This document shows, in pieces, positions 26,599 through 36,221 of a DNA stretch of 64,000 bases (position 1 is its first letter; each line of letters begins with the position of its first letter). The stretch is from positions 1-64,000 of the forward strand of contig JAUHYE010000004.1 in NCBI GenBank assembly GCA_030426395.1, read 5' to 3'. This DNA comes from Phycisphaerae bacterium. Lineage in GTDB: Bacteria; Planctomycetota; Phycisphaerae; Phycisphaerales; UBA1924. The translations under genes were made by a program, and so were the position numbers. The notes under the pieces are model-generated. The model was not told the DNA's origin. It was given only the letters and a program-made list of their open reading frames with translations, and made no database searches.

Positions 26599-28036
26599 TT
26601 GAGCATCCAATGGTCGCTACTGCGGAGCCTGATCCGTCACGGGCGCAAGACGCTTGTGATCGACGATCGGACCAGCTATACAGGGTTCAAGATCCTGGCG
26701 GCAAGCTTCTTCCTGGCGTCGGAGATCGAACGCCGATGCACCACCGACACCGTGGGCGTGCTGCTGCCCACCAGTGGGGGGTTCCCCATCGCCGCCCTGG
26801 CGGGCTGGATGCTGGGCAAGACCGTTGTACCCCTGAACTACCTGCTCAAGCCCGAGGAACTCCAGTACATCGTCGAGCACTGCGGCACCGACACCATCGT
26901 GACCGCCGGCCCGCTGCTCGAACACCTGGGCTGCGAGCCCAAGTGCAAGAACATCATCAAGCTCGAAGAGGTGAACTTCAAGGGCGTGCCCGAGCCGCGC
27001 TGGCCGGCCCGATCGGCGATGGACGACCTGGCGGTGCTGCTGTACACCTCGGGCACCAGCGGGCGGCCCAAGGGTGTCATGCTGACGCACCGCAACCTGC
27101 TCAGCAATGTCTCGCAGATCGACCAGTTCGTGCAGTTCACGCGCGACAACCACACGTTCCTGAGCGTTCTGCCGCAGTTCCACAGCTTTGGGCTCACGGT
27201 GATGACGCTGCTCCCGCTGCTGCTTGGGCAGAAGGTCGTGTACACGGCCAGGTTCGTGCCGCAGTTGGTGGTGCGGCTGTTCCGAGAGCACCAGCCGACG
27301 GTGTTCGTGGCGATCCCTTCGATGTACGGCGCGCTGCTGTCGGTGAAGTCGGCCAAAGCCGAGGATTTCGCGAAGATCCGCTACGCCGTCTCGGGCGGCG
27401 AGCCCTTGCCGGCGGACATCTTCCGGCGTTTCCAGGAGCGCTTCGGCGTGGCGATCCACGAGGGGTACGGGCTCACCGAGACCAGCCCAGTGTCGCACTG
27501 GTGCCGACCCATGCACGACCGACGGCCACGAGCTGCCCGACGGCCACGACGGTGAGATCCGCGTGCGTGGGCCCAATGTCATGAAGGGTTACTTCAACCA
27601 GGAGCAGGAGACACGGCGGGTGTTCGACGCCGAAGGGTTCTTCCGCACCGGCGACATCGGGCACGTGGACGAGGTCGGGAGGTTGCTCATCACCGGGCGG
27701 CTGAAGGAGATGATGATCGTCGGCGGCGAGAACGTCTTCCCACGCGAGATCGAAGAGGTGCTCAACTTCCACCCGGACGTCGCGGCCTCGGGTGTCACCA
27801 GCCGCATGTGTCCGATGCGCGGCGAGGAGATCGTGGCCTTTGTCGAGCCCGAGGAGGGCGCCACGCCCGACCCGGCGGCGCTCAAGTCGTGGTGCCGGGA
27901 GAAGCTGGCCGGGTACAAGGTGCCGCGCGAGATCCGGGTGCTCGAGGCCCTGCCGCGAAACCCGACGGGCAAGATCATGCGACGGGAATTGAAGGTCATG
28001 CTGGAGTGCGAGGACGAGGCTACGGTTTCGCCCTGA
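26599..28036 (+). pseudogene. AMP-forming acyl-CoA synthetase, broken by a frameshift with apparent deletion
   Basis: The family activates carboxylic acids as acyl-adenylates and then thioesters. The probable start is TTG at 26599 (LSIQWSLLRSLIRHGRKTLV) after GGGGG. The adenylation P-loop LLYTSGTSGRPKGV, the FHSFG region and GYGLTETSPVSHW are intact. The frame then runs into MHDRRPRAARRPRR and stops at 27555. The continuation, TDGHELPDGHDGEIRVRGPN, is in another frame and runs to 28036 with TGDIGHVDE, GRLKEMMIVGGENVFPREIE and the catalytic-Lys motif NPTGKIMRRE. About 20 residues expected between the two parts (the GTVGRPLPG type segment) are missing. The 12-bp direct repeat CGACGGCCACGA at 27520 and 27538 lies at the break. 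It could be a real lesion or a sequence error. Confidence 0.8.
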
Positions 28037-28043
28037 ATCGGCT

Positions 28044-28076
28044 GAGACCCCGGGCTCGCGCTCGGGGCTCGTTTTT
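28044..28076 (+). terminator. Intrinsic terminator after the acyl-CoA ligase
   Basis: GAG-A-CCCCG pairs with CGGGG-CTC around a GC-rich loop (28044-28070), followed by GTTTTTT. It separates the ligase from the transaldolase-like gene. Confidence 0.75.
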
Positions 28077-28115
28077 TCACCCATTTCGATCCGATTGAAC
28101 AAAGGAATCGCCCGC

Positions 28116-28760
28116 GTGGAACTCTACATCGACACGGCCAATCTCGACCAGATCCGCCAGGCCCACGGCATGGGCGTGCTCGACGGCGTGACCACCAACC
28201 CCACGCTCATCGCCAAGGAGGGCGTCGATTACGGCAAGCGCCTGGCCGAGATCTGCGAGGTCGTCAGCGGGCCGGTGTCGGCCGAGGTCATCGCGACGAC
28301 GTTCGACGAGATGCTGGCCGAGGGCAAGGACCGGGCGACCATCGCCGACAACATCGTGGTGAAGCTGCCCAGCACGGTCGACGGCCTGCGCGCGTGCAAG
28401 TCGCTGAGCGACGAGGGCATCCGCACGAACATGACCTTGTGCTTCCAGTCGCTCCAGGCGCTCATGGTCGCCAAGGCTGGGGCCTACCTGGTGAGCCCCT
28501 TCATCGGCCGCATCGACGACATCGGCGAGGACGGCATGGAGCTGATCGTCAAGATCCGCCAGATCTACGACAACTACGGGCTGCCCACGAAGATCCTGGC
28601 CGCGTCCATCCGCCACCCCAACCACCTGCTCCAGTGCGCGATGGTGGGGGCCGACGTGGCGACCGTGCCCTTCGACGTCATCGGCAAGGTCATGAACCAC
28701 CCGCTGACCGACTCGGGGCTCGAGCGATTCCTGGCCGACTACAAGAAGGCGTTCGGCTAA
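28116..28760 (+). CDS. tal: Transaldolase / fructose-6-phosphate aldolase family protein
   Basis: A 214-residue class I aldolase of the short transaldolase (TalC/FSA) subfamily. Key features are LYIDTANLDQIRQA at the N-terminus, GVTTNPTLIAKEG, the Schiff-base strand NIVVKLPST with the catalytic Lys, and VSPFIGRIDDIG. The family acts on fructose-6-phosphate or performs the transaldolase step of the pentose phosphate pathway; sequence alone does not decide. I use the GTG at 28116 (VELYIDTAN) because it gives the family N-terminus and has AAAGGA about 10 nt upstream; a TTG at 28095 in the same frame is the alternative. The stop overlaps that of the convergent RidA gene. Confidence 0.9.
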   Translation: MELYIDTANLDQIRQAHGMGVLDGVTTNPTLIAKEGVDYGKRLAEICEVVSGPVSAEVIATTFDEMLAEGKDRATIADNIVVKLPSTVDGLRACKSLSDEGIRTNMTLCFQSLQALMVAKAGAYLVSPFIGRIDDIGEDGMELIVKIRQIYDNYGLPTKILAASIRHPNHLLQCAMVGADVATVPFDVIGKVMNHPLTDSGLERFLADYKKAFG

Positions 28761-29227
28761 AGCGCGTTCCGCAACCGCGCGATCACCTCAACCTCCACCG
28801 GTGCCGACAGCGGGAGCGACGAGCAACCCACCGCCGCCCGCGCGTGGCGGCCCGAGTCGCCGAAGACCTGCTGGAAGAGTTCGCTCGCGCCGTTGGCCAC
28901 CTTGGGGTGATCGGCGAAGTTCGGGCCGCAGGCGACGAACACGCCGACCTTGACGATGCCCTCGATGTTGTCGAGCCCGCCGGCGTACTCGTGCAGCGCC
29001 GCCAGGGCGTTGATGGCGCAGGTGCGGGCAAGGCCCTGGGCCTGCTCGAGCCCGACGTCGTTGCCGACCAGCCCGGTGTGGGGCAGTTTGCCGTCGACGA
29101 AGGGCAACTGGCCGCTGACGAAGGCCAGTGTGCCATCGAGGCGGACCGGGATGTAGGAGGCGACGGCGGCTGGCGGCTTGGGTAGTTCGATATTGAGGGA
29201 GGCTAAAGTTTGGATTGTGTCCGGCAT
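28757..29227 (-). CDS. RidA family protein (YjgF/YER057c/UK114)
   Basis: A 156-residue member of the longer RidA subgroup. RidA proteins hydrolyse reactive enamine/imine intermediates such as 2-aminoacrylate released by PLP enzymes. Visible motifs are LAFVSGQLPFVDGKLPHTGL, ARTCAINALAALHEYAGGLD, VKVGVFVACGPNFADHPKVA and the C-terminal SLPLSAPVEVEVIARL. The catalytic Arg of archetypal RidA (in the IRPAR/NPPAR motif) is not obvious here; the equivalent place reads RHARAAVGCSSLPL, which retains an Arg. It is convergent with the transaldolase gene, the stop codons overlapping by 3 nt. AAGGA lies upstream. Confidence 0.87.
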   Translation of the reverse strand: MPDTIQTLASLNIELPKPPAAVASYIPVRLDGTLAFVSGQLPFVDGKLPHTGLVGNDVGLEQAQGLARTCAINALAALHEYAGGLDNIEGIVKVGVFVACGPNFADHPKVANGASELFQQVFGDSGRHARAAVGCSSLPLSAPVEVEVIARLRNAL

Positions 29228-29694
29228 GGCATGTCGGTCCTTGCTTAATGTTTGGGTGATGATCGGGTTTTAACTATCGCGATTTCACGGTTTCGGACCC
29301 AGATCGCAACCGAAGGGCTTGATCGGACGAATCGATTCCAGTAATCTGTACGCGCTACGCGTAGCGGGAAGGGATCGCAAGCGGGTATACGCAACACCGT
29401 TCTGATGGGACGACTTCGCTCGCCCAACGTCATCAGCACCCACTTGAGACCTCTTCCGACATCTTGACGATCGCCCCGGAGTGGCACCACGGGTGCCCAC
29501 ATCAGCCGCTGGCGATCAGCCCCGCCCGGGTATCGCGATTCGCGATGCCTCTGGTCTGGCCGAGAACAGGTCGGCGGGTGCATTGAGTTTGCCTCGGCTC
29601 CGCTTGGTCCGCACGGTTTTGCGGATCGCTGATGATGACCGATCGCCCCGGTGCATTGCCCCGGCCGCGATCGGGAAGTTTGGAGACACGTTCC
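29228..29694. other. Intergenic region upstream of the prepilin-like genes
   Basis: About 470 nt without a recognisable gene and locally lower in GC at the left. It contains a perfect 14-bp palindrome, CGCTACGCGTAGCG, at about 29353-29366, and a small hairpin GGCACC-ACG-GGTGCC at 29483-29497. The palindrome could be an operator. I see no tRNA or conserved riboswitch signature. Confidence 0.45.
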
Positions 29695-30726
<1,032 letters not shown>

Positions 30727-30734
30727 GCCTCCTT

Positions 30735-30771
30735 GTCAGCCTCGGCTGACGCTTGGGCCGGTTTCCCGGCC
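30735..30771 (+). repeat. Two adjacent small hairpins after the first prepilin gene
   Basis: GTCAGCC-TC-GGCTGAC (30735-30750) and GGCCGG-TTTC-CCGGCC (30756-30771) follow the stop codon closely. Neither has a T-tract, so they may stabilise the 3' end or slow polymerase ahead of the true terminator downstream. Confidence 0.5.
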
Positions 30772-30791
30772 TGACAGCTTGGTTTATCGCG

Positions 30792-30822
30792 CCGCGGGCC
30801 TGTATGGGTCCGCGGTGTTTTT
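30792..30822 (+). terminator. Intrinsic terminator between the tandem prepilin genes
   Basis: CCGCGG (30792-30797) pairs with CCGCGG (30810-30815), with extra pairing inside, and a run of five T follows. It separates the two prepilin-like genes into distinct transcripts. Confidence 0.7.
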
Positions 30823-30907
30823 GTTTGCGGACGTTGTCGGGGGGAACCAGATGAGCACGAGCCCGTACAATGGTGTCGGGGGGCTACTCCTTTGAGGAGC
30901 TGAACTT

Positions 30908-31849
30908 ATGCCACGGCGTGCATTTACGCTCATCGAGTTGCTCGTGGTCATCGCGGTGATCGCGCTGCTCATCGGTATTCTGTTGCCAGCGCTCGGGCAG
31001 GCTCGGCTGGTGGCCCGCCAGGTGAAGGACGCCACGCAGATCCGCGGCGTTGCCCAGGGCATGTCCATCTGGGCGCAGTCCAACAAGGAGGTCTATCCCA
31101 GGCCCAGCCTGGCCGACCGCAACGACGCAACGGTGACGGCCAGCGAACCCGAGGTGAAGGACAACACGGGCAACATCCTGTCGCTGATGATCTTCAACGG
31201 GTACGTGCCCACCGACCTGCTGGTGAGCCCGGCCGAGACGAGCCAACTCATCGAGGTCGACCGGGGATACGAAGACAAGCTGCCAACGGCGGCGCTGGAT
31301 CCTTCGGCGGCGGTGTTCGATCCCGGGTTCGCGGGCGTGCCCGTCGAGCGAGGGGGGAGCGCTGGCGGCACGGTGAGGCGGCTGGACGGGGGCATCGGTT
31401 TCACGTCGTACGCCCACAGCGCGCCGTTTGGCGATCGTGAGAAAACGTGGACCGCCACCAACGAGCCGGGTGAAGCGATCATTGGAAATCGCGGGCCGGT
31501 GTATGGCGGCGATCCCGGCGACTGGTACCTCGCGCCGGGGCTCTTCGGCCGGGAGAGCAAGACACTGAAGATCCACGGCCGGTCGACCGAGTGGTCGGGG
31601 AACGTCGCGTACAACGACCTGCGCGTGGTGTTCGAGTCTCGGCCCGACCCTGTGACGCTGACGTACGTCTTCCGCGATTACGACCAGCCCACGCAGGCCG
31701 ACAACCTGTTCGTGAACGAGGACGACCGGCGCGGCATCCCCGCCCAGCCCGACCAGCGGCCTGGCATCGGCGCGAACGCGTTGCTGCGAAGCTACAAGAA
31801 TGTTCGGCGTGAGGGCTCGGCGTTCGTCGTCGATCCGTTCTGGGACTGA
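30908..31849 (+). CDS. Prepilin-like protein (second of tandem pair)
   Basis: A 313-residue paralogue of the preceding gene. The N-terminus RRAFTLIELLVVIAVIALLI carries the pseudopilin processing motif with Glu5 and an Ala before the cleavage site. Shared body motifs are ILLPALGQARLVARQVKDAT, IRGVAQGMSIWAQSNKEVYP, AIIGNRGPVYGGDPGDWYLA and YNDLRVVFESRPDPVTLTYV. Spacing between these motifs is the same as in the neighbour, so the pair arose by tandem duplication, but DNA identity is clearly reduced, so it is not recent. GAGGAG lies upstream of the ATG, and TACAAT at about 30875 could be a -10 element. Confidence 0.85.
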   Translation: MPRRAFTLIELLVVIAVIALLIGILLPALGQARLVARQVKDATQIRGVAQGMSIWAQSNKEVYPRPSLADRNDATVTASEPEVKDNTGNILSLMIFNGYVPTDLLVSPAETSQLIEVDRGYEDKLPTAALDPSAAVFDPGFAGVPVERGGSAGGTVRRLDGGIGFTSYAHSAPFGDREKTWTATNEPGEAIIGNRGPVYGGDPGDWYLAPGLFGRESKTLKIHGRSTEWSGNVAYNDLRVVFESRPDPVTLTYVFRDYDQPTQADNLFVNEDDRRGIPAQPDQRPGIGANALLRSYKNVRREGSAFVVDPFWD

Positions 31850-31852
31850 CAC

Positions 31853-33283
31853 TCAGCTCTCGACCTTGAACGCCTCGAGGGCCCGCTCGCGGGCCTCGGC
31901 GTGGTCGATGATGGGCTTTGGATACCTGGTATCCTGGAAGAGCGACTCGTGCTTCCAAGGCTCGTGGATGCTGTCGCCTTCCACGCTTTCGAGTTCCTCA
32001 ACGAAGCGACGGATGTAGGCGCCGTCGGGGTCGAACTTCCTGCTCTGGCTGATTGGGTTGAAGATGCGGAAGTAGGGGGCAGCATCGGTGCCGGTGGCGG
32101 CCGACCACTGCCATCCACCGTTGTTGTTGGCTAGGTCGGCGTCGACGAGTTGCTCCATGAAGTACCGCTCGCCCCAGCGCCAGTCGATGAGCAGGTCCTT
32201 GGTGAGGAACATCGCCACGGCCATGCGTACGCGGTTGTGCATCCAGCCGGTCTGGTTGAGCTGGCGCATGGCGGCATCGACGATGGGGTAGCCGGTCTTG
32301 CCTTCACACCAGGCGGCGAATTCGTCCTTCGCCTTCTTGTCGGTGCGCCACTTGATGTCGTACTTGGGGTTGAACGCCTGGTGGCGGCATACACGTGGGA
32401 AGGCGAGCAGGATCTGTCGGTAGAACTCGCGCCAGATGACCTCGCTCATCCAGTGCACCGGGCCCTTGCCGCCCGTGTCGAGCTTGCCGTGATTGGCGTC
32501 CAGCGCGGCCTCGATGCACTGGCGGGGCGAGATGGCGCCGATCGCCAGGTACGGGCTCAGCGTGCTGGTGCCGTTGATGGCGGGGAAGTCGCGGTCTTCC
32601 TTGTATTGGGCGAGGCGATCCTCGATGAAGCTGCCAAGGCGTGCGCGGGCGTGGTCCTCGCCGGCCTTCCAGAGGTCGGGTCGGCCGGCCTGGGGGTCGT
32701 AGTTGCCGAATTGATCGGGGATGCCATCGGGCGTGGAGACCATCTCGGGTTGCTTCTTCGCGAGGCTCTGGGCTTTGGGGGCGTTGCCGTCGTTGTAGTA
32801 CGCGTACCACTTGCGCTTGAAGGGCGAGTAGACGGTGTAGGGCTTGTCTTCCTGCGTGCGCAGCTCGCCTGGGGGAACGACGCACTGGTCGTGGAAGCTG
32901 CGGACGGAAAGGCCGGCCCTTGCGAATGCGGCGGCGACCCTCGCGTCGCGGGCGCGTTCGTTGACCTCGTACTCCTCGTTGAAGAAGAGGGCGGTGCAGT
33001 GGTGCTCCTTGGCCAGGTCGAGCAGGTCGGTCTCGACGCCGTCGAAGGTGTCGCGCTCGATGATCTTCAGGGCGATGTTGCGGCCTTCGAGAGCCTTCGA
33101 GAGTTCGAGAAGGTTCCGCCGCAGGAAGCCCACGCGCGGATCGCCCCAGTCGTGCTCGCGCCATTGCTCGGGGCAGATGGTGAACACGGCCACCACGCCC
33201 TTGGAGGCCGCGGCGCAGGCGGCGACGAGCGCGGTGTTGTCGCGGGTTCGCAGGTCGGCTCGGAACCACATCAAGGGTCGCAT
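31853..33283 (-). CDS. phrB: Deoxyribodipyrimidine photolyase (class I CPD photolyase)
   Basis: Uses FAD and blue light to split cyclobutane pyrimidine dimers. The 476-residue protein has the N-terminal antenna-binding Rossmann domain (LMWFRADLRTRDNTALVAAC) and the C-terminal FAD domain with WMSEVIWREFYRQILLAFPR, TGYPIVDAAMRQLNQTGWMH, NRVRMAVAMFLTKDLLIDWR, WGERYFMEQLVDADLANNNG and GWQWSAATGTDAAPYFRIFN. Trp residues of the electron-transfer triad are present. The ATG overlaps the stop of the upstream FeS-photolyase gene (TAATG), so the two are co-translated. Confidence 0.95.
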   Translation of the reverse strand: MRPLMWFRADLRTRDNTALVAACAAASKGVVAVFTICPEQWREHDWGDPRVGFLRRNLLELSKALEGRNIALKIIERDTFDGVETDLLDLAKEHHCTALFFNEEYEVNERARDARVAAAFARAGLSVRSFHDQCVVPPGELRTQEDKPYTVYSPFKRKWYAYYNDGNAPKAQSLAKKQPEMVSTPDGIPDQFGNYDPQAGRPDLWKAGEDHARARLGSFIEDRLAQYKEDRDFPAINGTSTLSPYLAIGAISPRQCIEAALDANHGKLDTGGKGPVHWMSEVIWREFYRQILLAFPRVCRHQAFNPKYDIKWRTDKKAKDEFAAWCEGKTGYPIVDAAMRQLNQTGWMHNRVRMAVAMFLTKDLLIDWRWGERYFMEQLVDADLANNNGGWQWSAATGTDAAPYFRIFNPISQSRKFDPDGAYIRRFVEELESVEGDSIHEPWKHESLFQDTRYPKPIIDHAEARERALEAFKVES

Positions 33284-34926
33284 TAGGCGGGCCTCACTTG
33301 TTTATGACCGTCGATGTCGCCAATGCCCAGCTTCTTGCGCAGGGCTGTGGCGGTGACTCGTATGGAGATCTTGTCTTCCTTGGGCATGCTGGTCACATTC
33401 TTCATGATGAGCGACATGCGGTGGTTGCGTTTGAATCGGTCCTCGTTGCGGATCAGAAAGTCCCAATAGAAGGTATTGAAAGGGCAGGCTTTGCCCTTGT
33501 CGGTTTCGCCATTGCGGGCCTTGTGGTCGTAGGGGCAACACTTGCAGAAGTTGGACATCTTGTTGATGTAGTTCGCGGCCCCGGCGTAGGGCTTGGTGGC
33601 CACGATGGGGCCGGCTTCGTCCGTGCCGTCGGCGTACATCGACATACCGATGGTGTTGGGCGTCGTCACCCAGTCGACGCTGTCGGCGTACATGCCAAAG
33701 TACCAGTCGCCGATGGCGCGAGGATGCACACCGGCGATGAGCGCGAAGTTGCCGGTGACCATGAGGCGGGGGATGTGGTGCATCCACGCGTAGTCCAGCA
33801 CGGGATCGATGCACTCCTTCATGCAACGCATATCAGTGTCGCCGGTCCAGTAGAAGTCGGGCAGGTCTCCGTGCTGGCCGAGCCAGTTGCGGTCGCGGTA
33901 GCCCGGGCCCTCGCGCCAATAGACGCCGCGGATGTACTCGCGCCAGCCGATGATCTGGCGGATGAAGCCCTCGACGGAGTTGAGCGGGGCGTTGTTGGTC
34001 CTGTACGCATCGAGCGCGGCATCGACGCACGTCTTGGGGTCGAGCAGCTTGAGATTCATCGGCACGCTGAGCTGGCTGTGGAAGAGCCATGGCTGGCCAG
34101 TCCACATCGCGTCTTCGAATTGGCCGAAGTCGCGCAGGCGGCGGGTGACGAAGTCGTCCAGGGCCTTCTTCGCATCCCTGGCGGTGACCGGCCAGCGGAA
34201 GTTGTCCAGCTTGCCGGGGGCGTCGGGGTATCGCGTGCTGACGAGATCGATGACCTCTCGCGTCACGGCGTCGGGCTCGAAGGTGAGCGGGGGTGGGGCG
34301 TTGGGCCCGTCCTTGCCGAATCTCTCGCGGTTGTCGTGGTCATAGTTCCACTGGCCACCCTCGGGCGTGCCATCGCAGTCGATGAGGACGCCCAGGGCCC
34401 TGCGACGCTCGCGATAGAAGTACTCCATCGTGAGTTCCTTGCGGCCGTCGGCCCACTCGTTGAACTCGTCGAGCGAGCAGGTGAAGTGCGTGTCCTCGAG
34501 GATCTCGGTCTCCACGCCCGTGGCGTCTTCCCACTTCTCGGCTTCCAGGTACACACGCCAGTCGCCGGGGTGGACGACGACGATGCGGTCGGGTTTCAGG
34601 GCCCTGGCGGCTCGCTCGACTTCGCCGGTCAGGCTGTGGGTGTTGCCGCGTTGGTTGACTGGTGTGTAGCGAACGCGGTAGCCCTTGGCTCGCAGTTCGA
34701 GCGCGAAGTGACGCATGGCCGAGAAGAACAGGGCCGTGCGTTGCCGGTGGCTGGGGCCGAGGGTGGCCTCCTCGTCGACCTCCATCATGAGGACGGCGTC
34801 GGCGTCCTTGTCAAGTGCGCGCAGGGCCGGGCTGCGACTGTGAAGCTGGTCGCCGAGCACCACCGCCAGGGTGCCCACCGGGCCGCGTACGTCGCCTGGC
34901 TGGAGATCGAATGCCGGCTTGCCCAT
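33283..34926 (-). CDS. Iron-sulfur cryptochrome/photolyase (FeS-BCP, prokaryotic 6-4 photolyase type)
   Basis: A 547-residue protein of the bacterial (6-4) photolyase group, which binds FAD, a 4Fe-4S cluster and a ribolumazine antenna. Features are the N-terminal LAVVLGDQLHSRSPAL, the FAD region with EGFIRQIIGWREYIRGVYWR and WMHHIPRLMVTGNFALIAGV, NTIGMSMYADG, and the cluster-binding Cys residues: CMKEC, then FCKCCPYDHK and KACPFNTFYWDF. The start is the ATG at 34926; a far upstream in-frame start would run through the divergent gene and is rejected. It overlaps the class I photolyase downstream by 1 nt, giving a two-gene light-repair operon covering both main UV lesions. Confidence 0.93.
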   Translation of the reverse strand: MGKPAFDLQPGDVRGPVGTLAVVLGDQLHSRSPALRALDKDADAVLMMEVDEEATLGPSHRQRTALFFSAMRHFALELRAKGYRVRYTPVNQRGNTHSLTGEVERAARALKPDRIVVVHPGDWRVYLEAEKWEDATGVETEILEDTHFTCSLDEFNEWADGRKELTMEYFYRERRRALGVLIDCDGTPEGGQWNYDHDNRERFGKDGPNAPPPLTFEPDAVTREVIDLVSTRYPDAPGKLDNFRWPVTARDAKKALDDFVTRRLRDFGQFEDAMWTGQPWLFHSQLSVPMNLKLLDPKTCVDAALDAYRTNNAPLNSVEGFIRQIIGWREYIRGVYWREGPGYRDRNWLGQHGDLPDFYWTGDTDMRCMKECIDPVLDYAWMHHIPRLMVTGNFALIAGVHPRAIGDWYFGMYADSVDWVTTPNTIGMSMYADGTDEAGPIVATKPYAGAANYINKMSNFCKCCPYDHKARNGETDKGKACPFNTFYWDFLIRNEDRFKRNHRMSLIMKNVTSMPKEDKISIRVTATALRKKLGIGDIDGHKQVRPA

Positions 34927-35058
34927 TGGCCAGCGTATGTGGCTTCGCCGTGACGTTTTCTGGCGCTGTGCGCTCGGCTCGGGCAACCGATCGCCGTCGC
35001 CGGGGCACCCCCAACCCACCAACCCCCACATGCGACCGCCGCGCCATATGCTGGACGC

Positions 35059-36156
35059 ATGGACACCGGCACCCAGGCAAAGCAGCCCGAACTGGCGATC
35101 ACCGCGTCGCGTCACCTCATCGAGTGGATGGCCGGCCTGGGCATCAGCCTCGGCCTGAGCACGTACCAGGCGGGCAAGCTCTTCCTCGTCGGCGTGCAAC
35201 CGAGCGGCCGCCTCAGTGTCTACGAGCGGACGTTCAACCGCTGCATGGGGCTGCACGCGTCGGCCGATGGCCAGACGCTGTGGATGGCCTCGCTCTACCA
35301 GCTCTGGCGGCTCGAGAATTACGTGCCCCAGGGGCAGGCCACGCCCGACGGCTACGACGCCTTGTACGTTCCCACCGTTGGCTACACCACGGGCGACGTG
35401 GACGTGCACGACATCGTGGTGCCAAGTGGCAGGCCGCCGGTGTTCTGCGTGACGGCGTTCAATTGTTTGGGGACAATCAGCGAGACGCACAGCTTCAAGC
35501 CCGTGTGGACACCGCCGTTTATCAGCGCGCCATTGGAGGCGCCGGTGGGCGAGGACCGCTGCCACCTCAACGGATTGGCGGCCGATCCTGCGACGGGCGA
35601 GCCGCTGTACGTCACGGCGGTCAGCAAGAGCGACGTGGCCGACGGCTGGCGCGATCGGCGTGATGGCGGGGGCGTGCTGATCGACGTGCGCACGAGCGAG
35701 GTCGTGGCCGAGGGGCTGAGCATGCCGCACTCGCCGCGCGTGCATCCCGATCACCCCGGCAAGGTGTGGCTGGTGAACGCCGGCACTGGGTTCCTGGGGT
35801 TCGTCGATCTCGCCAGTGGGCGATTCGAGGAGGTCGCCTTCTGCCCCGGCTTTGCGCGCGGCATGACGTTCGTCGGCAACCACGCCATCGTCGGCCTCTC
35901 GGCGGCGCGCGAGAACCGGACGTTCGAGGGCCTGCCGCTCCAGCAAAACCTGAAGGCCAAGGACGCCGAGGCCCGGTGCGCCCTGCACATGATCAACCTG
36001 GACACCGGCACCACCGACCACTGGCTGCGGCTCGAGGGCGTGGTGCGCGAGCTGTACGACGCCATCGTGCTGCCCGGCGTGCGGCGGCCGATGCTGCTGG
36101 GCTTCAAGACCGACGAGATCCGGCGGATGCTGCGGATCGAGGCGCCTAGCGCGTAG
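35059..36156 (+). CDS. TIGR03032 family protein
   Basis: A 365-residue protein matching the TIGR03032 (DUF4915-like) family of unknown function, which has a propeller-like beta repeat pattern. Characteristic segments are LGLSTYQAGKLFLVGVQPSG, YERTFNRCMGLHASADGQTL, LYQLWRLENYVP, DVHDIVV, FVVTAFNCLGT-like VTAFNCLGTISETHSFKPVW, HLNGLAADP, DGWRDRRDGGGVLIDV and SMPHSPRVHPDHPGKVWLVN. Some members resemble surface-layer or glycan-associated genes. It is divergent from the photolyase operon with 132 nt between the starts and has no signal peptide. Confidence 0.85.
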   Translation: MDTGTQAKQPELAITASRHLIEWMAGLGISLGLSTYQAGKLFLVGVQPSGRLSVYERTFNRCMGLHASADGQTLWMASLYQLWRLENYVPQGQATPDGYDALYVPTVGYTTGDVDVHDIVVPSGRPPVFCVTAFNCLGTISETHSFKPVWTPPFISAPLEAPVGEDRCHLNGLAADPATGEPLYVTAVSKSDVADGWRDRRDGGGVLIDVRTSEVVAEGLSMPHSPRVHPDHPGKVWLVNAGTGFLGFVDLASGRFEEVAFCPGFARGMTFVGNHAIVGLSAARENRTFEGLPLQQNLKAKDAEARCALHMINLDTGTTDHWLRLEGVVRELYDAIVLPGVRRPMLLGFKTDEIRRMLRIEAPSA

Positions 36157-36221
36157 GTGTGCGGGGTGCAACCCCGGCACCTCTGTCTTGTACAATCGGA
36201 GAGATCAAAGGGAGAAGAGGT

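Noticed and set aside
23386-26610. Minus-strand open frame of more than 1000 codons
   Set aside because: It is antisense to the hydrolase gene and extends over the SPOR gene; composition is atypical and no family is recognisable.
29228-29694. Riboswitch or small RNA upstream of the prepilin genes
   Set aside because: I found only a palindrome and a short hairpin, with no known aptamer pattern.
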